64,000 nt of DNA from Glutamicibacter sp002979865 (GTDB lineage Bacteria; Actinomycetota; Actinomycetes; Actinomycetales; Micrococcaceae). The notes beneath the pieces are model-generated. The model was not told the DNA's origin, did not search any database, and worked only from the letters and a program-made list of their open reading frames with translations. Positions within the stretch are counted from its first letter, which is position 1; each line of letters begins with the position of its first letter. Of the stretch, positions 44,314-53,765 are shown piece after piece. The stretch lies in contig NZ_CP188297.1 of assembly GCF_050030965.1 (NCBI RefSeq), positions 1,860,001 through 1,924,000 on the forward strand. The letters run 5' to 3'. Position numbers and translations under genes: made by a program.

Positions 44314-45108
44314 CTAGCGGGTTTGCCGGCCGCCTTCCCAGCCCTCGGCCTGAACCTGTTCCTTGCGCAACTGCGCTTCGAGGCGTTCTTCCTCGATGAC
44401 TGTTTCCTTTTCCAGGCTGACCCGCTCAACTGGCTCAACAGTCTTCTCTACGACGGGGCGCTCCTCGTGCAAGGTCACCTCCTGCTCGTCTTCAGCCAGT
44501 TCTCCGCTGGTGCCAGCGGCTTCGGCATCCGTGATGGGCTCGCGCTCAAGCCGCACTTCCTCATGGCTCACCGGCACCGTGGTGGCCACATCCTCGGTGA
44601 CCACGTGCTTGCGCAGGCGCACCTTGCCGGTTTCCACGCTTTCGGTTCCCACATGCAGCCGCTCCTCGGAACGGATGGCAGAGGCCTGGGAGGTGCCGGC
44701 CACCGGATCGCGCACGTCTTCCCGTGAATACTCGGCGCGGGCATCGGTCTCCGGGACGCCGGGCTGCACGGCGGCCTGGTCCGCTTCCTGGTAGGACAGG
44801 CTGTAGTAGTGGTAGAGCTCCTGCTCCTGCTCTGGGGTGAGCTGGCCCTCCGGATCGATGTTCGGGGCGTCCTTGACGGTCTGCTTGCCATAGGGCACCG
44901 AGAGCGTATCGCCGGCGACGGTTGCCTGGCTGAGCGGAACGAAGCTCTCGGAGAGGCCGAAGAGGCCCGTGCGGACGGTCGCCCATTCCGGCTGCCCGCT
45001 GCGGTCGTCAAGGAAAATCTGGCCGAATTTGCCGATCTTCTGGCCGTCGGGTCCAATGACGGTGCCGCCAATTGCGCTGAGTTCCTGAAGTTGTTCTGTG
45101 CTGATCAT
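44314..45108 (-). CDS. PRC-barrel and DUF2382 domain protein
   Basis: 264 residues. A PRC-barrel occupies about 1-95 (GTVIGPDGQKIGKFGQIFLD, then GLFGLSESFVPLSQA). A DUF2382 domain fills about 145-235 (EERLHVGTESVETGKVRLRK, then PVSHEEVRLEREPI). The C-terminus is highly charged with repeated EE/KE. Such proteins are abundant in stress-adapted actinobacteria; function unknown. AGGAGGAC precedes ATG 45108. Confidence 0.9.
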   Translation of the reverse strand: MISTEQLQELSAIGGTVIGPDGQKIGKFGQIFLDDRSGQPEWATVRTGLFGLSESFVPLSQATVAGDTLSVPYGKQTVKDAPNIDPEGQLTPEQEQELYHYYSLSYQEADQAAVQPGVPETDARAEYSREDVRDPVAGTSQASAIRSEERLHVGTESVETGKVRLRKHVVTEDVATTVPVSHEEVRLEREPITDAEAAGTSGELAEDEQEVTLHEERPVVEKTVEPVERVSLEKETVIEEERLEAQLRKEQVQAEGWEGGRQTR

Positions 45109-45528
45109 GGGTCTGTCCTCCTGCTGCGTTCGACTTCGGATCAATCCAGTAATTCCAGTCCGGCTGGCCAGTGGCCGGCCGGCTGAAGCTGCGCCTCCAA
45201 GTGGGCGTGACGGCCCGCAGCTTGGCTTCTTGCAGTGCATTGACAAGCCACGGTGATTAGAGCGTGGCACACTTTGCAAGCCCTTGCACTCGGGCTTGTG
45301 CTTGCATGGCTGCAAGCTCAGTAGCAGCTGTGAAAAGCGGTCAGCAGGTGCCCGGGGGAGCTATCGGGCGTAGGGCGAGGCGGGTGAACGGGCGCCTGAG
45401 AACAGCCGCGTCCGCACCTGCGGCGAAGCTGGAAAATCGCTGGGTTTCCTGCCGGGAACGGCCGTCGGGGCCAGCTGCCGTCTAATGTTCAGTTCGTATT
45501 GCTGTACAGGGAAGGCGAACCAGCATCC
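45109..45528. other. Divergent intergenic region
   Basis: 420 bp between the PRC-barrel gene and the carboxylate-amine ligase gene; it must hold both promoters. A TTGACA is at 45240-45245 and a CAAGCCC/GGGCTTG repeat at about 45280-45300. No frame here looks coding. Confidence 0.4.
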
Positions 45529-46614
45529 ATGACCAGGACCTTTGGGATCGAAGAGGAATTCTTCCTCGTGGATCCGGATACTGCCGCCCCGGTGCCGATG
45601 GCCGATGAGCTCAGCGCCCAGCTGCTTGGCCTCGATCTGCAGGGCACCACGGTCCACCGCGAACTTCTGGCCAGCCAGCTGGAAATCGTCACCGGGATCT
45701 GCACCTCTGCGCAAGAAGCCGTGGAAGCGCTGGTGCGGCGGCGCGCCGCCATTGAGCGGATCTGCCGCGAGCACCAGGTGCTTCCCTTTGCTTCGGGAAC
45801 GGCGCTGGGACTTCCGAGCTCTACGGAGTTCACCAAGGGCCAGCGCTACGCAACCATCCACGAGTTCGTCCCGGGGATCGCCCGAGAGCATTTCATCAAC
45901 GGACTGCACATCCATGTGCATGTCCCTGATGCCGCCGCCGGAGTCCGGGCGCTGAATGCCTTGCGCGGCTGGCTGCCGCTGATTGCGGGAATGGGCGCGA
46001 ACTCTCCCATCTGGAACGGGGAGCCAACCGGCTTCGCCTCGTGGCGGACGGTGCACTACCGCAGATGGTCTGCGGCAGGCATCCCGCCGGCGTTTGCGAC
46101 GGCGGAGGAATACCAGCAGCGCATTGAGGCCATGATCACCTCCGGGGCGCTGCTTGATCCGGGACATATCGGTTGGTTTGCCCGCTTATCGGTGAACCAT
46201 CCGACCATTGAAGTGCGGGCGGCGGACACGCAGATGGCAGCCGGCGAATCCGTGGCCCTGGCTTTGCTCATCCGGGCCATCGTGGATACTGCCTCGGCAA
46301 CACAGAACCCCGCCAGCACGGCAGCGTCCGAGGTTCTCGACCTGGGCCTGTGGCAAGCGGCGAAGTCGGGGGTGGAAGGCACCTATTTCGATAGCGAAGC
46401 CAGGACTCCTGTGCCTGCCAAGGACATGATGAAGCGGGTGCTCGATTACGCGGGCCGTCAATTGCAGCGCAATGGCGATGAACAGTTCGTGGCCGATTAC
46501 CTGGACTCGCTCGCGAATTTCGGCAATGGTGCCACGCGCCAACTCGAGAGCTGGAACCAGGGCGGAGCGAAGCAGGTCGTGGCTGATGCCGCCAAGCTGT
46601 TCGCGCAAGCCTGA
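45529..46614 (+). CDS. Carboxylate-amine ligase, YbdK type (glutamate-cysteine ligase family 2)
   Basis: 361 residues. N-terminal TFGIEEEFFLVDPDT and VHRELLASQLEIVTGIC, then INGLHIHVHVPD and FARLSVNHPTIEVRAADTQ, match GCS2/YbdK. These ligate an amino acid to a carboxylate with ATP; YbdK has weak glutamate-cysteine ligase activity. Mycothiol producers do not need glutathione, so the true substrate is open. The ATG lacks a close ribosome site. Confidence 0.88.
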   Translation: MTRTFGIEEEFFLVDPDTAAPVPMADELSAQLLGLDLQGTTVHRELLASQLEIVTGICTSAQEAVEALVRRRAAIERICREHQVLPFASGTALGLPSSTEFTKGQRYATIHEFVPGIAREHFINGLHIHVHVPDAAAGVRALNALRGWLPLIAGMGANSPIWNGEPTGFASWRTVHYRRWSAAGIPPAFATAEEYQQRIEAMITSGALLDPGHIGWFARLSVNHPTIEVRAADTQMAAGESVALALLIRAIVDTASATQNPASTAASEVLDLGLWQAAKSGVEGTYFDSEARTPVPAKDMMKRVLDYAGRQLQRNGDEQFVADYLDSLANFGNGATRQLESWNQGGAKQVVADAAKLFAQA

Positions 46615-46798
46615 CAGGTTTTTGCAGGAGCAACACGAACAACCAGGGGAGCGGCGCGCATGGAGAAATACCGCTTGTAGCGGGTTCGGCAGAGGCCTAC
46701 TATCAAGGCAGGGAGTCGATCCTGCATGAACGGCCAGCACTGGGGTGTTGGGGCGGAGGAAAGTGATTCCTGCATACTCGCAACAACGAGGGGGAATC

Positions 46799-48163
46799 AT
46801 GAGCACTCCAGCTGCAGTACCCGGGCGCATGACCAAGGAGCAGAAACGCGTCGCGGGAGCGACCATGGTGGGCACCACCGTGGAGTGGTACGACTACTTC
46901 ATCTACGCCAATGCGGCGGCCCTGGTCCTGGCCCCGCAATTCTTCACTCCCGCCGAAGCGTCGCTGGGCTCCATCATCGCTTTCGCCACCGTCGGCATCA
47001 GCTTCCTCTTCCGCCCGTTGGGCGCGATCGTGATGGGCCGGGTGGGCGACAAGTACGGCCGCCGCGCGGTGCTGATCATCACCCTGGTGCTGATGGGCGT
47101 CGGCACCACATTGGTGGGCTTGCTGCCCACCTATGCGAGCATCGGCATCTGGGCTCCGATTCTCTTGATCATCCTGCGCATCGTCCAGGGCTTCTCCGCC
47201 GGCGGCGAATGGGGCGGTGCGGCATTGATGGCAGTGGAGCACGCGCCGGATCATGCGCGCGGCAAATTCGGTGCCTTCCCGCAGCTCGGCGTCCCGGCCG
47301 GCATGCTGCTGGCCTCCGCAGTCAGCGCCATTATCGCCGCCGTTCTCTCCCCGGAGCAGTTCATGGCCTGGGGCTGGCGCATCCCGTTCCTGCTCAGCTT
47401 CGTGCTGATCCTCATCGGCTACTACATCCGCCAGCGCGTGGAGGAATCCCCGGTCTTCGAGGAAATGGCCCGGACCAAGCAGACCGAGTCGGCCCCGCTG
47501 TCCACGCTGTTCAGCAAGCACCCCAAGAAAGTCATCCAGGCGACGCTGGTATTCATGGGCAACAACACTGCCGGGTACATGCTCACCGGCGGCTTCATCC
47601 TGGGCTATGCAACGAACAAGCTGGAACTGCAGGCTGGCGACATCCTGAACATCATCACCATCGGCTCGCTGGCCTGGCTGATCTCCACCTGGATCGGCGG
47701 CGTGGTCTCGGACCGCATTGGCCGCAAGAAGATGTTCATCATCGGCTGGGTGCTGCTGCTGGCCTGGCTCTTCCCGCTGTTCCTGCTGATCGAAACCCGG
47801 AATCTGGCCTGGGTCACCGTGTCCCTGGTGGTCTTCGGCGCTTTCATGGGCTTCTCCTACGGACCGTTGCCGGCGCTGTATGCCGAGCTGTTCCCGGCCC
47901 GCATCCGCCTGAGCGGTTCCTCGATCAGCTACGCCCTGGGCTCGGTGATCGGTGGCGCGTTCGCCCCGACCATTGCCGCGGCGCTGGTGGGCCAGTTCAA
48001 TACCACCGTGGCGGTCTCGACCTACCTGTTCATCTGGGTGGGCGCTTCGCTGATCGCAACGCTGACCTTGAAGGATCGCACCGGAGCTGATTTGTATCCG
48101 CAGGAGGGCGCAACCGGGGAATGGGGAGGCCACACAGAAGAAGCGGGACCCGAGCATTTGTGA
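46799..48163 (+). CDS. MFS transporter, metabolite:H+ symporter (MHS) group
   Basis: 454 residues with twelve membrane segments. The MHS start GTTVEWYDYFIYANAAALV, the loop GRVGDKYGRRAVLI, and RIVQGFSAGGEWGGAALMAV are diagnostic of ProP/ShiA/KgtP relatives. The substrate may be a carboxylate, aromatic acid or betaine. Start at MSTPAAV; GGGGG precedes it. A second charged loop SDRIGRKKMF is intact. Confidence 0.92.
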   Translation: MSTPAAVPGRMTKEQKRVAGATMVGTTVEWYDYFIYANAAALVLAPQFFTPAEASLGSIIAFATVGISFLFRPLGAIVMGRVGDKYGRRAVLIITLVLMGVGTTLVGLLPTYASIGIWAPILLIILRIVQGFSAGGEWGGAALMAVEHAPDHARGKFGAFPQLGVPAGMLLASAVSAIIAAVLSPEQFMAWGWRIPFLLSFVLILIGYYIRQRVEESPVFEEMARTKQTESAPLSTLFSKHPKKVIQATLVFMGNNTAGYMLTGGFILGYATNKLELQAGDILNIITIGSLAWLISTWIGGVVSDRIGRKKMFIIGWVLLLAWLFPLFLLIETRNLAWVTVSLVVFGAFMGFSYGPLPALYAELFPARIRLSGSSISYALGSVIGGAFAPTIAAALVGQFNTTVAVSTYLFIWVGASLIATLTLKDRTGADLYPQEGATGEWGGHTEEAGPEHL

Positions 48164-48233
48164 GCCGTGGTGGCCAAAGGGCAACTAGCTGCCCGTAACA
48201 TCTCCGATACAAACTGCTGATATCTTGTCGCTC

Positions 48234-48704
48234 ATGACGTTGTCCATTGAACCCGCAGACTTCGAGGATCCCTCCCTGAGAGCCTTCCTCGAAGCCCACC
48301 TTGCTGACATGGCGCCGCAGTCGCCGCTGGAGTCCCAGCATGCATTGGACTTGGTTGCGCTACGCCAGCCAACCGTCCGGCTCTGGGCAGCGCAGAAGGA
48401 CCAGCGCATAGTGGGCACCTGTGCGTTGGCGGTATTGGAGCCGGGCCACGAGGAGCTCAAGAGCATGCGGACGGACCCGGCCTTCCGCGGGCAAGGCGTC
48501 GCTTCCTGGTTGCTGCTCCATGCTCTGGAGGATGCCGCGCAGCGCAAGCTATCGCGCATATCCCTTGAAACGGGGGCGATGGAGTTCTTCGCACCCGCGC
48601 GCTCGCTGTACCGAAAGCACGGCTTCAAGCAGTGCCAGCCCTTCGGTTCCTATCTGGAGGACCCCAACAGCGTCTACATGACCCGGATCCTTGCACTGAA
48701 CTAA
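48234..48704 (+). CDS. GNAT family N-acetyltransferase
   Basis: 156 residues with the acetyl-CoA loop MRTDPAFRGQGVASWLLLHA and the C-terminal ETGAMEFFAPARSLYRKHGF. This pattern is seen in YvbK-like small-molecule acetyltransferases. Substrate unknown. A TTG at 48225 is an alternative start; ribosome sites are weak. Possibly read through from the MHS gene 70 bp upstream. Confidence 0.88.
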   Translation: MTLSIEPADFEDPSLRAFLEAHLADMAPQSPLESQHALDLVALRQPTVRLWAAQKDQRIVGTCALAVLEPGHEELKSMRTDPAFRGQGVASWLLLHALEDAAQRKLSRISLETGAMEFFAPARSLYRKHGFKQCQPFGSYLEDPNSVYMTRILALN

Positions 48705-49073
48705 CTCTTGGGCAGGGCACCGACAAGCATTCTTGTGCCCGTCGTGGCAAAGGCCATGAAGGACACCAAATTCGGTCTTTTTCGGATCTAGGTGTCATTT
48801 TCAGAAGTCGACTGCACTGCTGAAGCCTGTTGGGTTGATCGCCAGTTGCTGGTGTTCTGCGATCACTAAGTAGCATGAGTTAGCGATCAACCCAACAACA
48901 TCCTCGCTCCTGAATTCCGCGGAGCGCTTGACAGAGCAGCTCACTAGCAATCATTTGCGGCAGACGGACTGTAGCGGCTGACGACCGCCGAGGCGAAGGT
49001 GTGCGATCACAGCTACTATGACGCCGTTAGGCTAAAGGCTTTCACATGGCGCAGTCTCGCAATGAACCGCATC
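48705..49073. other. Non-coding stretch with an inverted repeat
   Basis: 370 bp with no supported gene; it carries the repeat described at 48828-48897. GC is lower than in the flanks. Confidence 0.5.
48828..48897. repeat. 70-bp element with perfect 15-bp terminal inverted repeats
   Basis: TGTTGGGTTGATCGC at 48828-48842 and its exact complement at 48883-48897. The TGT...ACA ends and the arm sequence resemble IS481-type tips. No transposase is present. The interior also pairs partly (CTAA...TTAG). It could be a small mobile remnant (MITE-like) or a large stem-loop. Confidence 0.5.
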
Positions 49074-49919
49074 CTATCCTTCGGATATCCGCGCGGAATC
49101 GGCCAGCCCTGAACGCTTGCGGTGACCGGCACGGCTCTCAGTAATGATGAATACGACCAACAGAACCACCGCAACAAGGATCAGGACGATGTTGCCGAGT
49201 TGAGCGAGCGACGAGAGGGAGCCCTCCGTGGAGTAGATGCCCTGCATGAAGATGCTGGGGTCAGTGCTTGCATGCAGAAGGATCGGCGCGATGATCGTAC
49301 GGGTCACACGCAAGGCGAGGTACATGCAGAATCCAAAGAAGAATGTATAAAGCATTTGGAGCAGCGTCGACACAAACGGCTGGCCAGTAAAGAAGTTAAA
49401 GCCATGCAGCAGAGCGAACAGCGACGCAGAGACGAGACCAACCGCGATTTCGGACTTCCCAGACGAACGCATGATCCGCACGACATAACCGCGGGTCAGC
49501 ACTTCCTCCGCGAAACCGATGAACAGGCCTGCGAGGAGCCATGCGGCTACCCAGTCGAAACCGGCAGCAGCATAGTCGACGCTGGCGAATCGCAGCACGT
49601 TGAACATCAACACGACGGCAATGGCGATCCACATCCAGCCACCTCCACGGATCGATTGCCTGGCGAACAGGCTCCTTAGCCAATGAAGACTGGCACCGAA
49701 AACGATCAGAATGAGGCAACCAATCAGAACCGGAGTCGCGAAGAGAACTAAAACGTAACTGGCCGACCCCGTGTCGCCGATAAAAGGAACAAATGGGGCC
49801 ATGAGCAGAGAGGCCGGCTGATAAACAGCGAGGTAGCCGACCGTGAGGATCAGCGCCTTCCACCACCGCCCATTATCCCAGAATCGCGCCCATCCCGAAC
49901 GCTCAACAGTGTTTTTCAT
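49074..49919 (-). CDS. CPBP family intramembrane metalloprotease
   Basis: 281 residues with about eight hydrophobic segments. The Abi/CPBP motifs are complete: EEVLTRGY (Glu-Glu...Arg, about 139-146), FALLHGFNF (His) and PILLHAST (His). Members cleave membrane peptides or mature bacteriocin- and prenyl-linked products. No partner gene is seen. The region has lower GC and more AT-ending codons than its neighbours, consistent with acquisition. Confidence 0.9.
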   Translation of the reverse strand: MKNTVERSGWARFWDNGRWWKALILTVGYLAVYQPASLLMAPFVPFIGDTGSASYVLVLFATPVLIGCLILIVFGASLHWLRSLFARQSIRGGGWMWIAIAVVLMFNVLRFASVDYAAAGFDWVAAWLLAGLFIGFAEEVLTRGYVVRIMRSSGKSEIAVGLVSASLFALLHGFNFFTGQPFVSTLLQMLYTFFFGFCMYLALRVTRTIIAPILLHASTDPSIFMQGIYSTEGSLSSLAQLGNIVLILVAVVLLVVFIITESRAGHRKRSGLADSARISEG

Positions 49920-49953
49920 CGCGTAATCCCCTCAATTGCCTCTCAATAAACTG

Positions 49954-50154
49954 TCAGGTCTGACGGCCGCACAAGCTAGTTCCGGCCCAACGAAAGTCCC
50001 CGCCGCTTAGCGACCGGATGACCCTCGCGATACCAAGATTGAGCTTGGCGTCATACAGCAATACTCGCACTGGGCCAGTAGGGACGACCTCACTCGCTTT
50101 CAAATCCACGTCCGTGTTGTGGCGCACAAGAAGTCCGATAATACGGTCTGCCAT
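49954..50154 (-). CDS. Possible small hypothetical protein
   Basis: 66 residues (MADRIIGLLVRHNTDVDLKA at the start). No ribosome site and no family recognised; composition is protein-like but the call is weak. It is upstream of the CPBP gene on the same strand. Confidence 0.25.
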   Translation of the reverse strand: MADRIIGLLVRHNTDVDLKASEVVPTGPVRVLLYDAKLNLGIARVIRSLSGGDFRWAGTSLCGRQT

Positions 50155-50307
50155 TGTTGGGAAGTAATGAAGAATGGTGCTTGAGTAGTAATGAAACAGA
50201 AATGCGCATCTAGCGCCAACCGTCGTTCTCGGAAACGGTCAATTCCGGGCAAAACAGGAATGCCAGCTAGGCCTGGCTGCAGCAAGCTTGCTTGCCGACC
50301 TGCCAAG

Positions 50308-50346
50308 AGCCCGCCACTTCCGGAGGGCTCCTGGCAGAGGCGGGCT
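50308..50346 (-). terminator. Hairpin downstream of the DUF4822 gene
   Basis: 8-bp arms AGCCCGCC / GGCGGGCT with an internal secondary pairing, 20 bp past the stop. Confidence 0.5.
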
Positions 50347-50368
50347 GATGGGTTCCTTAATATGATTG

Positions 50369-50917
50369 TCAGGAGACAGCTGGCTCGGGGTGGCTGGTCG
50401 GGGTGTGGATGATATCGAAGTAGACATCGGTCTTTTCAGGATCTGGGAAGACGCGGTAGGTGAATTCTTCGCCGGTGAGCGTGACGATCTGCGAATCGCG
50501 GGTGAACAGTACCTTGCCAGCGTCATCCTTGGCGACGATGCTGCGGGTCTTGCCATCGTCGCTGACGGTCCAATCGCCCTGCATCTTGGGAGAGTCATCC
50601 AGGTTGTACATGTAGAAGGTGCCATCGGCCCGGAAGTAGGCGTTGCCCACGAAGTTGCTGACATCCTTGTCGGAGAGCTCCACTGCTTCGCCCTGGGCAT
50701 CCGTGGCACCGGTGGTTTCCCAGGCGGTGGAGGACAGGATCTCGGACGGGGTCATGGTGCCGGTGGCTGCTGATGCGCCCTGCGTGGCTTCGGCGGTGCT
50801 GCCTGCGTTGGCCTGCCCGGCCTCGGCACCGGAGGTGCACCCGGCCAGCAGCCCGATGGCCAAGGATACGCCGCCCAGCGACATGAGCAGCTTGGAGGTA
50901 TTGATGTGCTTCTTCAT
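50369..50917 (-). CDS. DUF4822 domain lipoprotein
   Basis: 182 residues. The lipobox ends at Cys27 (GLLAGC), followed by an Ala/Gly/Thr linker to about 55. A beta-rich domain follows (SSTAWETTGATD, then NAYFRADGTFYMYNLDDSPK, then DWTVSDDGKTRSI), which fits DUF4822. Function unknown. It lies just before the NarL-type two-component genes on the same strand but with a 150-bp gap. Confidence 0.82.
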   Translation of the reverse strand: MKKHINTSKLLMSLGGVSLAIGLLAGCTSGAEAGQANAGSTAEATQGASAATGTMTPSEILSSTAWETTGATDAQGEAVELSDKDVSNFVGNAYFRADGTFYMYNLDDSPKMQGDWTVSDDGKTRSIVAKDDAGKVLFTRDSQIVTLTGEEFTYRVFPDPEKTDVYFDIIHTPTSHPEPAVS

Positions 50918-51069
50918 GGGTTCTGCCTCGATTCACAAAAGATGATGTCCACTAAGGCCCGGTGGGGCTTGGTGATAAATCAATCTTGTCGTTTCAACCT
51001 AGCAAAGACATCGGCCATCAAGCTGGGACTGGCGGCCTGGTGGATGAGTCTTCCAGCGCCTTGCGGTAC

Positions 51070-51696
51070 CTAGCGCATGCCCTCCCGGCGGAGGGCGGTG
51101 GTGATCGCCTCGACGCGTGTTTCCACGCCCAGCTTGGCATAGATATGGGCCAGGTGGGTCTTGACCGTAGCTTCCGAGATGAACAGCCGCTGGCTCAGCT
51201 CCTTGTTGCCAAGCCCCTCGACCAGCAGGCTGAGCAATTCCGCCTCGCGGGGAGTCAGTGCCTCGTCGGGGTTGCGCAGCCTGCGGAAGAGCTTGGAGGC
51301 CACCGGGGCGCTCATCACGCTCTTTCCATTGGAGGCACCGCGCACGGCGCTGAAGATCTCCTCCGGAGCGGCATCCTTGAGCAGGTAGCCCATGGCGCCG
51401 GCATCCACGGCCCGCACGATATCGGCATCTGAATCATAGGTGGTGAACACCAGCACCGCCTGCTTGGCGTTGCGCTGGCGGACTTCCTTGATCGCGTCGA
51501 TGCCGTCCATGCCCGCACCCATGGCCAGATCCATGACAATGACATCCGGGGCGAGGGTTTCAAGCTGCTTGAGGGCGGCCTCGCCGGAGTCGGCTTCAGC
51601 GATCACCTCGATATCCGGCTGGGTATCGAGCAGCGCCTTGAGCCCGCTGCGGACCACGAGATGGTCATCGACCAGAAGCACCGAAATTGTTGTCAT
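51070..51696 (-). CDS. NarL/LuxR-type response regulator
   Basis: 208 residues. Receiver: LLVDDHLVVRSGL, phospho-Asp in VIVMDLAMGAGMDG, Lys in LLKDA. The LuxR helix-turn-helix (LTPREAELLSLLVEGLGNKE, then LSQRLFISEATVKTHLAHIY) is at about 140-195. Its start overlaps the kinase stop by four bases. Targets unknown; the nearby lipoprotein genes are candidates. Confidence 0.93.
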   Translation of the reverse strand: MTTISVLLVDDHLVVRSGLKALLDTQPDIEVIAEADSGEAALKQLETLAPDVIVMDLAMGAGMDGIDAIKEVRQRNAKQAVLVFTTYDSDADIVRAVDAGAMGYLLKDAAPEEIFSAVRGASNGKSVMSAPVASKLFRRLRNPDEALTPREAELLSLLVEGLGNKELSQRLFISEATVKTHLAHIYAKLGVETRVEAITTALRREGMR

Positions 51697-52835
51697 GAGA
51701 TGTTCTCCTCGCTGGGGATCTGCGCGGCGATGACGGTCCCGGAACCCGGGGTGCTTTCCACCGAGAATTCCCCGCCGAGTTGTTCCACGCGCTGCCTCAT
51801 GGCGCGCAACCCGTAGCCGCCGGACTGGGAGGGGGCCTGGAGCTTCTCCGGGGTGAAGCCCCGGCCGTTGTCATGGATGTCCAGGGTGACGGTGTCCTGG
51901 AGGAAACCGATAGTGACGGTGGCCTGCTCCGCCCCGGAATGAAGTTTCACATTGGCGGCGGCGCTTTGCACCACGCGCAGCAGGGCATGGCGGACCTCGG
52001 GGGATACTGCGCGCTCGGTGCCCACGACATGCAGCTGGAGATCCGGGAGGTAGGCGGCCGCGGCTTCGCGGAGCACCTCGGGCAGCGGACCGGCATCCGT
52101 GGCCGGCGAAGCCAGGTCGTGGACCAGTCGCCGGGTTTCCATGAGGTTCTGCCGGAGCAATTCGCCGGCCTGGCGGACTTCATCCTGCGAGGCCGCGGTA
52201 GGCCAATTCCGGTTGGCCGCTTCGAGCAGCAGCAGGCTGCTGGCCAAGCCCTGGGTCACCGTGTCATGGATTTCCCGGGAGACCCGTGCCCGTTCGGTGA
52301 TGATCCCGGCGCGGCGCTCGCTGGCCGCTAGCTGCAGCTGCGCACTGGAGATCTCTTCGTTCAGCCGGCGCTGCTCTGCCGCGTCCTGTTCCATCCTGTC
52401 GAAGATCAGGGTCAGCATCGCGCCGATGGCGATGGGCCCGAGAAGCATCACGATGTCCCTGTCATCGCTGAACATGTACCAGCTGAACGCCGCGGCCAGG
52501 ATGGCCAGCCCGCCGGCCAGATACCCGGCCAATCCGCGCAGCGTCCTGCGGCACAGGAAGAAGAGTCCGAAGGAGCACCAGGCGAAACTCGGTGCGAGGA
52601 GCACCAGAACGGAGGAAGTCGCTACCAGCACGATGACCCACCGGCCCTGGCCCGTTCCTCGGTTCACCAGGAATGCAGTGACCAGATAGAGCGCGCAGAC
52701 CACGCCGGCGAGCACCATAATCCAGAGATTTTCCACCGGATCATGGCGCAGGACGTAGCGGATGAGTGCGGTGAACATGAGCACGGCAAAGCCGACATGC
52801 ACCAGGGTGTCGATGTTGGCTCGAGGCGCAAGCAT
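51693..52835 (-). CDS. Sensor histidine kinase, HisKA_3 type
   Basis: 380 residues. Five or so membrane segments span about 8-150, with no large extracellular domain. A coiled linker (EQDAAEQRRLNEEISSAQLQ) leads to the phospho-His in ERARVSREIHDTVTQGLAS, and the ATPase has DNGRGF and GGYGLRAMRQRVEQLGG. The start at 52835 has no good ribosome site; the frame is open upstream. It probably senses a membrane or envelope state. Confidence 0.9.
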   Translation of the reverse strand: MLAPRANIDTLVHVGFAVLMFTALIRYVLRHDPVENLWIMVLAGVVCALYLVTAFLVNRGTGQGRWVIVLVATSSVLVLLAPSFAWCSFGLFFLCRRTLRGLAGYLAGGLAILAAAFSWYMFSDDRDIVMLLGPIAIGAMLTLIFDRMEQDAAEQRRLNEEISSAQLQLAASERRAGIITERARVSREIHDTVTQGLASSLLLLEAANRNWPTAASQDEVRQAGELLRQNLMETRRLVHDLASPATDAGPLPEVLREAAAAYLPDLQLHVVGTERAVSPEVRHALLRVVQSAAANVKLHSGAEQATVTIGFLQDTVTLDIHDNGRGFTPEKLQAPSQSGGYGLRAMRQRVEQLGGEFSVESTPGSGTVIAAQIPSEENIS

Positions 52836-53045
52836 GAATTTAGGGGGAGCAGTAGCGGTAGGAATGGCAAAACCTTTGTCGTGATGTAGATGCTTTCCCC
52901 ATGGTAGGACCTGGGACAGGTTTTGTGCTCCGCCTTCTGGATGGTTTTCATCGCCTATCGGACGATGCCCGCAGCAGCCGTGGTGCTGGATGATGGGAGG
53001 AAGCCCGTTTTCCGGACTACGGGAGATCCCCAGCAAGGAGCGCTC

Positions 53046-53765
53046 ATGAGCAAGAACCAGAACCCATCAACTGCCACGGAGATCAAAGCTACTGGCCATG
53101 GAAGGAGGGCCTTGGGCATCGGGGCGCTGTCTCTTGCGGGTTTGGCTGTTCTCGCGGGGTGTTCCATGGCAGCGCCTGAAGCTAAACTCGTGGGTCCTCC
53201 GGCACCGTCCAGTACCGAATCCGCATCTCCAGAAACCACGGCACCGGAAGCGAGCCTCACCGCCGTGGAGCAGGATGAATTGGATCAGCGGCTGATCCGC
53301 GCGGCCAAGGGCAATGACGTGGAATTGGTGCGGGACCTGATTGCCGCCGGTGGGGACGTCAATGCCAAGGATGATCTTGAGGATTCGACCTTTCTCTATG
53401 CCGGGGCCGAGGGTTTCAACGAGGTTCTGGAACTAGCGCTGGAGAACGGGGCGGACGTTGAAAGCCTCAACCGCTATGGAGGGACCGCGCTCATTCCGGC
53501 CAGCGAGCACGGCCATGTGGAGACCGTGAAGATGCTCATCGAGGCAGGTGTTCCGCTTGACCATGTGAACAATCCGGGATGGACCGCGCTGCAAGAAGCC
53601 GTCTTGCTTGGCGATGGAGGGCCAAACCAGCAAGAGGCCGCCAGGCTGCTGCTGGCCGCCGGGGCGGATCCGGGGATCACCGACCCGCAGGGGCGCACCG
53701 CCCTGGAGAATGCGCGCCGGCTCGGATTCGACGAGCTGGCCGAAGCCATCGCCGCGCATCAGTAG
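53046..53765 (+). CDS. Ankyrin-repeat lipoprotein
   Basis: 239 residues. The lipobox ends at Cys39 (LAVLAGC), then a Pro/Ser/Thr-rich linker to about 75, then four ankyrin repeats (AAKGNDVELVRDLIAAGGDVN, split over about 92-112; ALENGADVESLNRYGGTALI; HGHVETVKMLIEAGVPLDHV; LLLAAGADPGITDPQGRTAL). Exported ankyrin proteins act as binding scaffolds or protect catalase in other bacteria. Divergent from the kinase gene. Confidence 0.9.
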   Translation: MSKNQNPSTATEIKATGHGRRALGIGALSLAGLAVLAGCSMAAPEAKLVGPPAPSSTESASPETTAPEASLTAVEQDELDQRLIRAAKGNDVELVRDLIAAGGDVNAKDDLEDSTFLYAGAEGFNEVLELALENGADVESLNRYGGTALIPASEHGHVETVKMLIEAGVPLDHVNNPGWTALQEAVLLGDGGPNQQEAARLLLAAGADPGITDPQGRTALENARRLGFDELAEAIAAHQ

